Of a stretch of 64,000 nucleotides of DNA, positions 1 through 10,965 are shown in pieces. The notes beneath the pieces are model-generated. The model was not told the DNA's origin, made no database searches, and saw nothing but the letters and a program-made list of their open reading frames with translations. Source of the DNA: Leuctra nigra (lineage: Eukaryota; Arthropoda; Insecta; Plecoptera; Leuctridae); assembly GCA_934045905.1 (NCBI GenBank), contig OW203763.1:40640724-40704723 (forward strand), read 5' to 3'. A program made the translations under genes and the position numbers. Position 1 is the first letter of the stretch. Each line of letters opens with the position of its first letter.

Positions 1-712
1 AAGCTTGTAACACATGTTGGAAGAAGGACTAATTACTTTAAAAAAATACGCCTATCGGTCCATACATTTTCGACATATTCCGATTTAAAAATGGCGCCCG
101 ATAATACTGCCGCCTTGAATTCATAATTAAAAGTGCAACATAATTGCATAATTAAGTTGCAATTTATACAGCCGTTTTCGATATATGACGTCACTTCCGG
201 TTTTGAAATTGCGGCCGAAAATAATGTCGTCTAGAATTCATAATTATAAGTCCTACATAATTACATAATTTGGTTGCAATCGGTACAGCCGTTTTCGATA
301 TATGACGTCACTTCCGGTTTCAGGAATGGCGGCCGAGAACACTGTATATTGAAATTATAATTTGTATTGTCTATGGTACAATGTAAGTTAATTATATATG
401 TATTTAAAGTATATTTTAGTGAAATAAACTAAATATTGAGTATTTATGACGTCACTTTCGGTTTAGAAAATACGAAAATTATATTTTTTTAGTAACGTAC
501 TTCATATAGATGACCATCTAAATCGAATTGCGCTAATTTCGTTCTAATCGGTTCAGCCGTTTTTGATATATGACGTCACTTCCGGTTTAAAAATGGCGGC
601 ACCAAAAAAATTTATAAGGGCAAGCTATCATCAGACGCCAAAAGTGCATATGTGGTAAAAATTTCATGTTGATCGGTTCAGCCGTTTAGGCTGTGGCGGT
701 GATAGCAACTTT
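1..712 (+). repeat. Diverged repeats carrying CRE-ETS-YY1-like motif
   Basis: Four repeat units, plus a decayed one near 65-100, share a core reading roughly GCCGTTTTCGATATATGACG followed by TCACTTCCGGTTT and a block like AAAATGGCGGC. TGACGTCA starts at 186, 303, 447 and 571, so units are 117-144 bp. Sequence between cores (CATAATTA...AATTTGGTTGCAATCGG) is also shared, which makes this a decayed tandem or satellite-like repeat and not chance motifs. Related cores occur at 1699 and 2289. No coding potential is seen. The match to CREB/ATF, ETS and YY1 consensus sites comes from general knowledge; function is inference. Confidence 0.7.
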
Positions 713-964
713 TTCGTGAATCATCATCATCATCTGAAGAAGAAGAAAGCGGTGTAATTTCACGATTTTCACGGCCCTCTAGCTCGTAAACGGCATGACT
801 GGTTGTTGTCACGTGATGTATATGTTGTCAGGTGGGCCATAGCTCAAAATTAAGACATTTCACAACAATGTGAGATTTTCCATTGTTGAGATCCAGTAGG
901 CCGAAAATGTTATGTTGTTGCTTCCAGTAAAAGTGTTTGGTCTGCTCCTCATCAGTTTATATTA
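713..964 (+). mobile_element. 5' part of a dispersed MITE-like repeat, interrupted
   Basis: Starts with a TCATCATCATCATC microsatellite. From about 800 it matches a dispersed repeat also seen at 3690-3827 and, inverted, at 44267-44507 (GGGCCATAGCTC, then a block like CAATGTGAGATTTTCC, then GATCCAGTAGGCCGAAAATG). The match breaks at about 964, where a TIR element begins. The remainder (GTACGACTTGGCT, GGAGCGACCGCTCCACTAG) resumes at 4189-4266. No ORF and no transposase are visible. The superfamily is unknown. Confidence 0.6.
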
Positions 965-1329
965 GGCCAAGCAACGAAGCATTTAACCCGGGACAAATTG
1001 CAAGATTTGTCTTTTTCATCAGGCCTTATTCAGAAAAATTCGCTGATTACAACAAAAAAAAGTTTTACGCAGAGATGTGAAGGGAAATTGCCCAAATTAC
1101 GTGTAAAGTTCAAACTTTGAGAACATAAAATATTTTTTTTAAGAATCACAGGACACATTTTGATATTTGTTTTCAATAAAAAAGTTTGTATTATATTAGG
1201 ATACAATACTCGGAAAAAAATTGGGTGATAATATTAATTATTTTTGGATTCATTCAATTATTTAATAAAATTACGTAATTTAAATAATTAGTCGTAGTGA
1301 CGTAACTAAAGGAGCTAGAATAAATGTTT

Positions 1330-2670
1330 TAACGGGAAAATGTTGGTAATAAAGCCTAATATTTTTGGTATGAATATGATCAAAAGTCACCACGCATCTA
1401 CTAATTGTTGTCAAACAAAATTTTAAACAAATTATATGAAAAATTAACATCAATATAACGCAATTATTGGCATAACGGCGGAACTGTTTGATCAGAAAAG
1501 GTTGTCACTTATAGAATTTTGGCGCCTGATAAAACCTAGCCTAAAGAGAGATTTAAGACGCCATTTTGAAACCGGAAGTGGCATCATCTTGAAAACGGCT
1601 GGACCGATTATAACGGAACTGGTGGCAATCGACTCCAACGGTCATATGACAAAACAGATCAATAGTAAAACCAGAAATTACCAATAACAAATACCGGAAA
1701 TGACGTCACAAGTATTCAAAATTCTTCTAAACCCCCTGTTCAACAATAAATACATTATTCTGGCTTGTTATAATGTAATATATGAATTAAATTAAAAAAA
1801 TCTATGTGGCATTGTTTTCAGTCGCCATTTTGAGAACCGAAAGTGATTCCATAGCTCGGAAACGTTTTGTTTTTATAAAATCTTTATTCACACATGTACA
1901 TAGATTTACAATCACAGTTGATATACAAACAGAAAAAGTGAATAATAGGAATACTTAGAAACTAATAAAGAAATCAAGGTCTTAAACTTCCAGGCAAAAG
2001 GAAACGTATTGGAATGAAATCAAATACCAATTAATTAAGTGGATACCACTCTGTGTCTGGAATAAGAAAAGGTTTTAAGCCTTATGCCGGCATAATTTTA
2101 TGTCGGTACAGCATTATAACTAGGTACCAATATTTTTATTACCATGATATAACCATGTTAAAACTTATTATTTTATCATTATAAATAGCGACTTTTACAA
2201 TTAAATTCATAAAGATATGCATTTATGTATTTATTTAGTGTACTTATTGTTAAATAGGGGGTTTTGAGAAGAAATTTTAAATATTTGTGACGTCATTTCC
2301 GGTATTTGTTATTGGTAATTTCTGGTTTTACTATTGATCTGTTCTGTCATATAACCGTTGGAGTCGATTGCCACCAGTTCCGTTATTATCGGTTCAGCCG
2401 TTTTCAAGATGATGCCACTTCCGGTTTCAAAATGGCGTCCCAAATCTCTCTCTGGGCTAGGTTTTATCAGGCGCCAAAATTCTATAAGTGACAACATTTT
2501 CTGATCAAACAGTTCCGCCGTTATGCCAATAATTGCGTTTATTGATGTTTAATATTTCATATAATTTGATTAAAATTTTGTTTGACAACAATTAGTAGAT
2601 GCGTGGTGAACTTTTGATCATATTCATACCAAAAATATTAGGCTTTATTACCAACATTTTCCCGTAAAAA
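1330..2670. repeat. Inner inverted repeat (arms about 440 bp)
   Basis: Arm 1330-1770 pairs with 2230-2670. Landmarks are the CAACAATTAGTAGATGCGTG block, GGCGCCTGATAAAACC, ACCGGAAGTGG and GGTAATTTCTGGTTTTAC. The loop of about 460 bp (1771-2229) is AT-rich with nothing recognisable. The small ORFs at 1502-1687 and 2309-2497 are the same peptide read from each arm, so they are a by-product of the inverted repeat. Confidence 0.75.
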
Positions 2671-2912
2671 CAATCCCATTAAAAAACACTTCGTGTAAAA
2701 ATAACAGCGAAGTCTCTTCAACTAAAAAAAATCCCAGAAAAAACACTCCGTGTAAAAATACCAGCCAAGTCTCTTTAACTATAAAAAAAAATAGAAGAAA
2801 TCTAAAAATTCAGCACTGAAAAGGAGTGATATCAAAAAAGGAGCCAAGTCAACGAATTTTCCAAATTTTAATCGTACCATTGAAATAAAAATATCAACCC
2901 CCGAGAAATACT

Positions 2913-3677
2913 TTAAAAAAGGACTTGGCGCATCGTTTTTTTAAAGACTCTTTTCTATCCTAAAAGTATAGGAAGAACTCTACAAGTATATTTTCCTGAG
3001 TATATCACATTCATTATCGACGAATCATACTACGTTTTAATATAACTAGTACTCTTACCTACTGGCAGTTTTGGTATTTTGTCAATATTCAGAGGAAATA
3101 AACGGATAAACGAATAACGAATAAACGGAAGCGGCCTAGTCTATTCGTTATTGCCACTATTTCTAGGGTCATATTAATCAATCATACTTCTCAATATCGT
3201 GACTGAGGGAAATAGCGAAAGCGCTCATTACAAGAAGGCCGTCAATGAGATTTGTATAAGTGACTAGTGCACTGAGCCATGCTGCTCAAATAATTACTGA
3301 CTAGATTTTTATCTAAAGTAATACGTTATGTAATTTATGAATTTTTTTGGTATAAAATGTTAATTAATAGCAATTAATTACACGGCGAGAAGGTTCCAAG
3401 TATAATGCTGTAGTAGGTATGTTGATGTACCCACAAAACTATAGGTACCTACCAATCACAAACACAACTGTTCTGTATTTATTGCTTGTAAGACAATGCT
3501 ATGTTTCTTTGCGTACTTATATTTAAATTTAAAATATTTTACAGAATGTTCAATATTTAATTTGAAAGTTTTGTCCCAATTTTTCTAGGCATTTCTGAAC
3601 TACGTAGTATGTGAGTGGCTTAAGCTTAAGAATAGAAAAATGTCTTTAAAAAAACGATGCGCCAAGTCCTTTTTTTA
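2913..3677. mobile_element. Insertion with about 36-bp terminal inverted repeats
   Basis: AAAGGACTTGGCGCATCG followed by a T run and AAAGAC at 2913-2949 is mirrored at 3642-3677. The 0.7-kb interior has no ORF. It lies in segment 2671-3827, which is absent from the mirror position of the left arm of the enclosing element and is therefore a secondary insertion. Two shorter direct repeats around 2690 and 2745 (AAACACTTCGTGTAAAAATA type) precede it. Superfamily not recognised. Confidence 0.5.
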
Positions 3678-3689
3678 AATTCCCAATTT

Positions 3690-3827
3690 TAAGATCCAGT
3701 AGGCCGAAAATGCCACTTTGATGCCTACAGTAAAAGTGGGTTTGCTCCAGCCTTTATATGAGAGTGTGCGCGCGCCGTACGACTTGGCTGGCGTGGAGCG
3801 ACCGCTCCACTAGATAAATGTTAGCTC
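3690..3827 (+). mobile_element. Fragment of the GAGCGACCGCTCCAC dispersed repeat
   Basis: Matches the copy at 44267-44507 on the other strand: AAAATGCCACTTTGATGC, AAAAGTGGG, GAGTGTGCGCGCG, GTACGACTTGGCTGGCGTGG, GCGACCGCTCCACTAG. The palindromic GGAGCGACCGCTCC ends the repeat unit. Only the 3' half is present here. It abuts the right arm of the enclosing element at 3828. Confidence 0.6.
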
Positions 3828-4188
3828 CTTTAGTTACGTCACTACGACTAATTATTTAAATTACGTCATTTTATTAAATAATTGAATAAATCCAAAAATA
3901 ATTAATATTATCCCCCAATTTTTTTTCGAGTATTGTATCCTAATATAATACAAACTTTTTATTGAAAACAAATATCAAAATGTGTCCTGTGATTCTTAAA
4001 AAAAATATTTTATGTTCTCAAAGTTTGAACTTAACACGTAATTTTGGGCAATTTCCCTTCACATCTCTGCGTAAAACTTTTTTGTTGTTGTAATCAGCGA
4101 ATTTTTCTGAATAAGGTCTGATGAAAAAGACAAATCTTGCAATTTGTCCCGGGTTCGGCCTGTTTTTAGCCTTCGTTGCTTGGCCTAT

Positions 4189-4266
4189 ATAGGCATTTAC
4201 GGTATGTTGAGTGACTGTGAGTGTACGGTACGACTTGGCTGTGTGGAGCGACCGCTCCACTAGATT
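4189..4266 (+). mobile_element. 3' part of the interrupted dispersed repeat
   Basis: Carries the same terminal block as 3770-3815 (GTACGACTTGGCT, GTGGAGCGACCGCTCCACTAG). It is the continuation of 713-964 once the 965-4188 element is removed. Slightly diverged from the other copies. Confidence 0.6.
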
Positions 4267-4775
4267 GTATGCGTCACCCAAGTGCCTTGATTCGGTTATC
4301 ATTGATACATCTCAGGCGGTGACCTGCTTGATACCGTGATAAAGATGTCACTCAGCATCGGCAATATATATTTGTCATACGAAAAACTAAGTTACAACGA
4401 GCAAGTGGTTGAGAGATTTTTATATTGTAATTCTTTTAGGCAGCCGAAGAAACTACTGTGTATGCTGTGAACAATTCGATCAAAAGCAAACCAACAAACT
4501 TTATGGATGGAAATAAAACAGCGACTACATTTTCTTCATTGATTTGAATAATTTTAGTTGATTGGAGAATTCTTATCATTTATCAATCCACCCCTCGTGT
4601 ATTATTGAATGGAAAGAGAAAAACTTTGTCTCGTCCCGATAAATCTGTATGAATACATAATTCGAAAATGAAGTTATTTTTAAACTGGCATCTGCTGAGC
4701 TCATATTCTCCTACATATATGCCCATCCAATGAATCACCGATAACAACTGCGACGCCTGGCGATATCGATGTGTC
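4267..4775. other. Anonymous AT-rich sequence
   Basis: No convincing ORF, splice-flanked exon, repeat or RNA gene is visible. The one small minus-strand ORF (4583-4777) has no recognisable features. Confidence 0.5.
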
Positions 4776-4896
4776 ACATGGTTTCAACATGGTTTCAACA
4801 TGGTTTCAACATGGTTTCAACATGGTTTCAACTCATGGTTTGAACATGGTTTTAACAACGTGGTTTCAACATGGTTTCAACATGGTTTGAACATGG
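4776..4896 (+). repeat. 11-bp minisatellite (ACATGGTTTCA)
   Basis: About ten tandem copies of ACATGGTTTCA with a few variants (TCATGGTTTGA, ACATGGTTTTA, ACGTGGTTTCA). The variants cluster in the middle, so the outer copies look more recently amplified. Confidence 0.9.
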
Positions 4897-5875
4897 TATG
4901 GTACTCGGCCTTTCGGCCTAACAGGCGAGGTGTTCTCACTAGAAATGTACAATTACTGGTAATTAAAAAATTGTAATATTACCAAAATCTGGTAAAATTG
5001 GTAATATTGACAAAAAATCGAGTTTCAGGTACAAATGGTTAGTTTACGAGCTACAACTTCTCTGCCTACTATGAGTGTATACGACTAATACGAATTTCCA
5101 TGTTCTTTCATAAGATAATTTACTATATTTTCATGTGCATTGGAAAAGATTCAATGATAATGGATGAACAATGACGACCAATATTTGATCAAGTTGGCAC
5201 AAAAGCAAGAGCTTGCTCGACCCATACCGTGGGCTTTGTTCGTTATACCAATACATTAGATAATGCAATTTCTTTACATGATCGCAAAAAAAGTACAGAA
5301 AAATAATAATATCATAACATTAGTCATCGTTTTTTACCATCACATAATGCCTAAATCAGTTTTTGTGTTAACTTTATAATATTCTTCAAAGTTTAAAATA
5401 CAAAATACCTAGTAAGTATTACAACAACAACAAAAACACACAAAAACGTAAAATTGCTTGGTAATATTACCGCGGTAATATTAACGATGTTCATCTTTAG
5501 TTCTTACTGTTCTCGTGACAGGGGGGCAAAGAGATCGTCTCAGACTCATCCCCAGCATCATCAGAAGGATTCATTGGACTTCGATGACGATCGAGACCAC
5601 GTCACTTTGCTTCATCGACGAAAATAACACTTTTCTTATCAAAAAAAATAATGGTGCAAAGTTGTAATAGAGACTTATTCGAAACCATGAATACGAGGTC
5701 AAGTAGAAACACTATGGACATATTCATCGAGTTAACTTCTGTATGACGCAAGGAAGGGAATAGAATCTACACAAAAAGGCTCCATTTATTGAGAAATGTA
5801 TTCGTTTTTACGGATTTGAATTCCTCAAAAGAGTCAGATATCCCTGATTCGCTGAGCTTCTTGTAATTTTGAAAA
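4897..5875. other. Anonymous AT-rich sequence
   Basis: Short homotypic stretches (TAATATTACC / GGTAATATT around 4970-5005 and 5460-5490), no ORF, no splice-flanked exon and no recognised transposon end. Confidence 0.5.
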
Positions 5876-6129
5876 TGTAAGGGTTGGGTAGTGAGCTAGA
5901 AGACGTTTTATTCCAATTTTTATCAAGATCTGTTACATTTACAAATGTAATGTTAATAAAATAGGGGGCTAGAACGTGTTAAGATCTGATCAATCAAAAA
6001 AATGACACAAATTGGAACAGTTTATGATCTTTTGTTTGTCCTAAGGTAAAGATGTTTAGTGCTCGGAAATTGTTTTAAAAAAATGTGGCACTAAACATCT
6101 GTAGGCCAGAATAAAACGAATCAACCATT
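5876..6129. mobile_element. Left half of a split palindromic MITE (TTAA family)
   Basis: Homologous to the left half of the intact palindromic MITE at 19945-20327: GGTTGGGTAGTGAG terminus, then TTTTTATCAA, AAAATAGGG, and a central stem containing TGTTTAG...CTAAACA with ACACATCTGTAGG-like sequence. It stops at CCATT (6125-6129), where the large palindromic element is inserted, and resumes at 8528. More diverged than the 19.9-kb copy. Confidence 0.75.
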
Positions 6130-6717
6130 GGGTCATTCCAGGGGATCACACTCACCTCTTGACCTCGACCGACCCAGATTTTGATGAAACTTGGTACACT
6201 TGTTTAGATTAGTGATGTAAGTAATCAATTTTTTTTTTGTTTTTTTTACTCAAAGGGTTCAAAAGTTATAGAGGGTTGAAATTTGGGGCTTTTTCACCCC
6301 CGCGCGGCTGGTCGCTATCATTTTAATTAATTGTGAGGGTTGTATGAGAGCTACAGAGCTCCAAAAAATGCATTTGAAAGGTAAGAACATGATCTACATG
6401 AATATGTATTTTAACTTGACACTGTTGACTGGTATTTAATTATGATTTTTCCCATCTACATTTTCAAAAACGACCCTAGGGGAAAAACTTTTTTTTTGGG
6501 GGTTAATTTTTTTTTTTTAAATTACAAAACATATGCATGACTATGTGTGCCAAATTTCAGGACTGGCCCTCCAGAACTTTTTTTTTTATATGTATTTTTA
6601 GTGAGAATCATCAGTTTTGAAGCATCGTTCACCTGCAATATGACAAACTTATAGGATACTTTCTTCCTGTAAAATTAATTAAAATGGTTCTAGGTGACTT
6701 CTAGTTCTTTACCTTAC

Positions 6718-7077
6718 AGCAGCAAATGATTTCTAAGCCCTGTAGTTGCATTGCTTGTGTCTGCAGCTGACAATACTTATGTTCGGCCGGTTGCAGTAGT
6801 TGGGTCAGCCAATGATAAAACTTCATCGAGATGCACTTGTAGCTGGTCTGGTTTAGTGGGGTAGAAGTAAGAAGGTGCTGGTCCATGGGGGTGGAGGAAA
6901 CTAACTTTCAGTTCACTTGTGCTAGATAGTTTTTGCAAAACACATGCAAGCCACCAGTCTCCGTCACAAAACTATGTTCATCGTCAAAGGCAAATGTGTG
7001 GGTTTGAATGTCAATCACGCAATCTTCATCACTATCCTCACTGGCATTTACTTGATCTTCTTCCTCAGCAACATATA
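6718..7077 (-). pseudogene. Mirror copy of the HPHGP coding segment
   Basis: This is the left-arm reverse complement of 7581-7933, with a few substitutions (for example 3 bp different around 7015) and the same frame break. On the plus strand it appears only as nonsense ORFs. Its presence in both arms shows that the palindrome arose by inverted duplication of a coding fragment. No independent gene is present. Confidence 0.5.
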
Positions 7078-7094
7078 GTGTTTGATTTATCAGA

Positions 7095-7294
7095 CAGAGA
7101 AAATGGTTTCACATTCAAAGATGCTAGTGGAAGAAATGCATGGAAACCTCAAGGAGTTAAACCATACTTTCAGTACAGCACAAGAAAATCTTTGTCAACT
7201 TAATATGTCATCATCAAAAAGTCTTTCAACTCTTCAGCAGAATGGCATTTCTTTGCTACGTCGCATGGAAAGTGGCCTTGTGACGGAACAATAA
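7095..7294 (+). pseudogene. Possible coiled-coil tail fragment in the palindrome loop
   Basis: An open frame reads KMLVEEMHGNLKELNHTFST, then QENLCQLNMSSSKSLSTLQQ, and terminates after SLLRRMESGLVTEQ at 7294. Its heptad-like Leu/Met spacing looks protein-like. It spans the left-arm end and the unpaired loop, so about half has no mirrored counterpart. It may be the C-terminus of a second captured gene or a different exon of the same one. Not recognised. Confidence 0.3.
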
Positions 7295-7580
7295 AATGTA
7301 ATTTGGCAAGGGCAAGCTTACAGAAGCCATGTGATGATCAGATAATGACTCCGATTGACTTATACACCAGTGGGCAGCATAAGATATATGGACCGTTACA
7401 TTTGCATTTGTATCGGATGAAGATATACAAGAAAATGCTGCTGTACTGAAAGAACGGTTTAACTCCTTAAAATAACTATCACTGGAACACAATGTTTCCA
7501 TGCATTTCTTCCGTAGTCACTGGCATCTTTGAAAGTGAAACCATTTTCTCTGTCTGATAAATCAAACACTATATGTTGCT

Positions 7581-7933
7581 GAGGAAGAAGATCAAGTAAA
7601 TGCCAGTGAGGATAGTGATGAAGATTGCATGATTGACATTCAAACCCACACATTTGCCTTTGACGATGAACATAGTTTTGTGACGGAGACTGGTGGCTTG
7701 CATGTGTTTTGCAAAAACTATCTAGCACAAGTGAACTGAAAGTTAGTTTCCTCCACCCCCATGGACCAGCACCTTCTTACTTCTACCCCACTAAACCAGA
7801 CCAGCTACAAGTGCATCTCGATGAAGTTTTATCATTGGCTGACCCAACTACTGCAACCGGCCGAACATACGTATTGTCAGCTGCAGACACAAGCAATGCA
7901 ACTACAGGGCTTAGAAATCATTTGCTGCAGTAA
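7581..7933 (+). pseudogene. Broken coding segment with HPHGP motif (element-borne)
   Basis: Frame one gives an acidic stretch (EEEDQVNASEDSDED) running into FVTETGGLHVFCKNYLAQVN and then a stop at 7737. A second frame overlapping at 7709 continues with LKVSFLHPHGPAPSYFYP and ends at 7933 after a Leu-rich tail. The HPHGP...FYP pattern resembles, from memory, the C-terminal region of transposon-associated proteins of invertebrates, so this is probably one protein split by a frameshift. It is decayed and not translatable as one product. The protein family is not certain. Confidence 0.45.
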
Positions 7934-8527
7934 GGTATAGAACTAGAAGTCACCTAGAACCATTTTAATTAATTTTACAGGAAGAAAGTATCCTATAAGT
8001 TTGTCATATTGCAGATGAACGATGCTTCGAAACTGATGATTCTCACTAAAAATACATATATAAAAAAAAGTTCTGGAGGGCCAGTCCTGAAATTTGGCAC
8101 ACATAGTCATGCATATGTTTTGTAATTTAAAAAAAAATCAACCCCAAAAAAAAATAAGTTTTTCCCCTAGGGTCGTTTTTGAAAATGTAGATGGGAAAAA
8201 TCATAATTAAATACCAGTCAACAAAGTGTCAAGTTAAAATACATATTCATGTAGATCATGTTCTTACCTTTCAAATGCATTTTTTTGGAGCTCTGTAGCT
8301 CTCATACAACCCTCACAATTAATTAAAATGATAGCGACCAGCCGCGCGGGGGTGAAAAAGCCCCAAATTTCAACCCTCTATAACTTTTGAACCCTTTGAG
8401 TAAAAAAAAAATAAAAAATTGGATTACTTACATCACTAATCTAAACAAGTGTACCAAGTTTCATCAAAATCTGGGTCGGTCGAGGTCAAAATGTATTTTA
8501 TTTGAGTGAAATTCCCTGGAATGACCC

Positions 8528-8682
8528 CATTCCAACCTCTGAAATAACTTTCATTGAACAGTTCTGGAGGCGCGTGTGAAGCCTTATTTCGTCAACAATT
8601 ACATTTTGTAAAAGAAATTGATAAAAATCGATTAAAAACCCTTTCAATAAAAAACCCACTACCCAGCCGTCACACATTTTTT
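8528..8682. mobile_element. Right half of the split palindromic MITE
   Basis: Contains TTTCATTGAACAGTTCT, AATTGATAAAAATCGATTAA and CCACTACCCAGCC, matching 20200-20327 of the intact copy. It follows the second CATT of the inserted palindrome directly. Confidence 0.75.
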
Positions 8683-9262
8683 TTATGGAAACTGGGGGTC
8701 TATTATTTAAATTGTTATCACGTCAAAACTCCAAGTTATGATGTCATAAGGAGGTTTGTCCTATCTCTCACCATGTTAATATTATGACTTTTCTTCATAT
8801 CATTACTTATGACGTGAGAACTGTTTCGAGAATAGGGGCCCTGACTATTATTTCGCGGTAAAGATACAATGTTCCTACAATTGACTGCAACCAAGTTGAA
8901 AAAAAAATGTTTTGGAGAATTAACTTATTAACTTTTGACGAATGAAATTTGAACCAACAGAAAACCCTCCATCCGTGGAAAGCTCATCAACTTAACTATT
9001 CTTTTTGCTAAATGTTGGAATAGCAAATATCTCATCTGCCATTTACTCGTAGTTCGACCAAATATCTTTGGTTCAATTACGTACGATAGACAAGTATTAT
9101 AGTGCAAGAATTGTGTTACCCATTAGCTATAGAAATTACTATTTGTTGGCTCAGATAATAACGCTTTGGACTTGCACTATCCCGTGTTTCCGAGGCGTTG
9201 CGTGCGTTCTCAGGCGAGAGGTAAATGATGGGAAGGTTCGCACAAGCGCCTCCTAACTATTT
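8683..9262. other. Anonymous sequence
   Basis: AT-rich with one slightly GC-richer patch near 9185-9255. No ORF of interest and no transposon ends recognised. Confidence 0.5.
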
Positions 9263-9264
9263 GA

Positions 9265-9286
9265 CATCATCATCATCATCATCATC
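9265..9286 (+). repeat. (CAT)n microsatellite
   Basis: About seven CAT units directly upstream of the tandemly duplicated block at 9285. Confidence 0.9.
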
Positions 9287-9570
9287 GCCATAACAACCAC
9301 ACAAATTAAATCAATTAAATCTGCTTTCGACAGTACCCTTGAAGCAGAAGGGCGGAAGTCCACTTCAATGTATGTCTACCTCCATCCAGGTGACCAGTCA
9401 TTTTGTAAGAGTGTAAAAATATCATTCATCGTCGCCATAACAACCACACAAATAAAATCAATTAAAAATCTGCTTTCGACAGTACCCTTGAAGCAGAAGG
9501 GCGGAAGTCCACTTCAATGTATCTCTACCTCCATCCAGGTGACCAGTCATTTTGTAAGAGTGTAAAAATG
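9285..9570 (+). repeat. 147-bp direct tandem duplication
   Basis: TCGCCATAACAACCACACAA begins at 9285 and again at 9432. Both copies run through AGTACCCTTGAAGCAGAAGG, TCCACTTCAATGTAT and TGACCAGTCATTTTG with only a few differences. The block resembles, inverted, part of the dispersed repeat at 11880-12030 and 19770-19920 (GGACTTCC...TTCTACCTCTG). Confidence 0.9.
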
Positions 9571-9572
9571 TG

Positions 9573-9720
9573 GTACACACAACAAATCATAAAACGGTAT
9601 TTGAACGAAACGGTTTGTCTGCGTGTTAGGTTCCATGACAATCAAAACATGATATTATCAATGAAATCAGAGCTCATCTACTAGAGGTGGATGCTGGGTG
9701 TACACTTGGCACAACTAAAA
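9573..9720. mobile_element. Truncated copy of the TA-flanked MITE
   Basis: Contains AATCATAAAACGGTATTTGA, ACGAAACGG, ATTATCAATGAAATCAGAGC and CTACTAGAGGT as in the intact element at 21438-21646. The left end is present; the right TIR is missing, replaced after GTGTACACTTGG. Confidence 0.65.
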
Positions 9721-10965
9721 TTGATCGTTCAATAAATCTATTGACTGAAAAATGTTAGATCGCACCAACAGAAGTCAGTCCAAGCGATTTCCTTGGCTCA
9801 TTCCAGTAGGTGACCTCTTATTTCAATGATAATAACAGCTTTGATTGTTATGGAACCCAGCAGTCATTCAAATTTGTACTCCGACCAATTTTTGTTGTGC
9901 TGAGTGATCACGAAATCACCATCAAATGTGTGCACCTTAAAATTGAGAAATGGACTTCGGTCCATCTGCTTCCAAGGTACAGAATGTATCCCGGCTCGCT
10001 GCAGCAATATGCAGCGTATTGTATTTGCAATTACGTTTACACATTGACTTTGCTGCTTAGCGTCAGTGTGTGACAAGAACTTGCAGAGTGTGGGGGACGT
10101 TTGTTTTCTAACTTCTAGACTCGGTTCATGTGATATACACAGATAGGAAAAGCGAGTTACAGGCTACAGGTAAGCTTACTGCCATTGTCAAGTTTAGAAA
10201 CACACTCCGAAATTCTATTTAAACACTCTCTTTGAACGATTCACAACTATTATTTTATTTTCAACCTCAATGTTTCCATATATTTCTCTATTCAATATTT
10301 ATGTTGATTCGTTTTACAAGAATTTTGCAATTCTTTGATTTTGTTGCAATCCTATTGGAAAATATTTTTAATTATTATTTGTTTTCTAAATCTGTCAAAA
10401 CTCCTGATGAAGCCCACAGAAAAGTTGGAGAAATATTGAAGTTGAAAATAAAATAATAGTATGTGAAATGGCCGAAGAATGTTTTTAATTTAATCAACAT
10501 CCAAACTTATTATCGAGGAATAAACGATTAAAATATTCCCAGATACATCAATAGCAAAACTATTTTTGATACTTCGCGTCTAATATTATAAATTATAATA
10601 TTAAAAATAGTAGAAGTGGATCATTGGAAATTATAGCTGCTTATAAATAAAAGATGATTTGCCAAAAATAAAAATGTGTATATGGAATGGAATTATTTTT
10701 CCTATAGAGATTGCATTGAAAATTGCATTGAAAATGGTCAGAATTTGACGCAGCTTGCAAACATAAAAGTAAATAATCCACGGGGTGAACAGCTGTCAAA
10801 AACATATGACCCTTGGCGCAAAAGTCAATTGTATTCATAGGTACAACCAGAAGGCAGGGAACAACACACTTCTGCAAAATTATATTCTATAAAATAACAA
10901 TAGGACATGTGCCAAGCTCTCTACTAGAACAGAATGCATGTACTCGATTTCAGCCTACTAACTAG
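9721..10965. other. Anonymous AT-rich sequence
   Basis: Several short ORFs (longest under 90 codons) with AT-driven composition and no domain or motif. No recognised repeat ends. Confidence 0.5.

Larger units (their letters stand above)
965..4188. mobile_element. 3.2-kb non-coding inverted-repeat element (TA-flanked)
   Basis: Left arm 965-1320 (GGCCAAGCAACGAAGC...) is the reverse complement of right arm 3828-4188 (...CTTCGTTGCTTGGCC), several hundred bases long and close to 90% alike by eye. Inside are a second inverted pair (1330-1770 with 2230-2670) and a later insertion in the right half (2671-3827). Flanking TA on both sides fits a TA target duplication. It sits inside a copy of the dispersed repeat at 713-964/4189-4266. 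Longest ORFs are under 100 codons and mirror each other across the arms, so they are not genes. Confidence 0.65.
6130..8527. mobile_element. 2.4-kb palindromic element with CATT target duplication
   Basis: The two halves are near-perfect reverse complements: arms about 6130-7190 and 7440-8527, symmetric about 7328, with a loop of about 250 bp. Ends read GGGTCATTCCAGGG...CCTGGAATGACCC. CATT at 6126-6129 and 8528-8531 is a 4-bp target-site duplication, and removing the element rejoins the MITE halves 5876-6129 and 8528-8682. The arms contain the same broken coding segment in opposite orientations. As a transcript it would form a long hairpin. Superfamily is unknown to me. A diverged relative lies at 39385-39853. 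Confidence 0.85.

Noticed and set aside
6919..7203. Plus-strand 94-codon ORF and its minus twin at 7459-7728
   Set aside because: Both are the antisense frame of the HPHGP segment in the two palindrome arms. The sense frames are more protein-like.
10232..10456. AT-rich ORF as a membrane protein
   Set aside because: Phe/Ile-rich only because of AT composition; no homologous feature or regulatory context.
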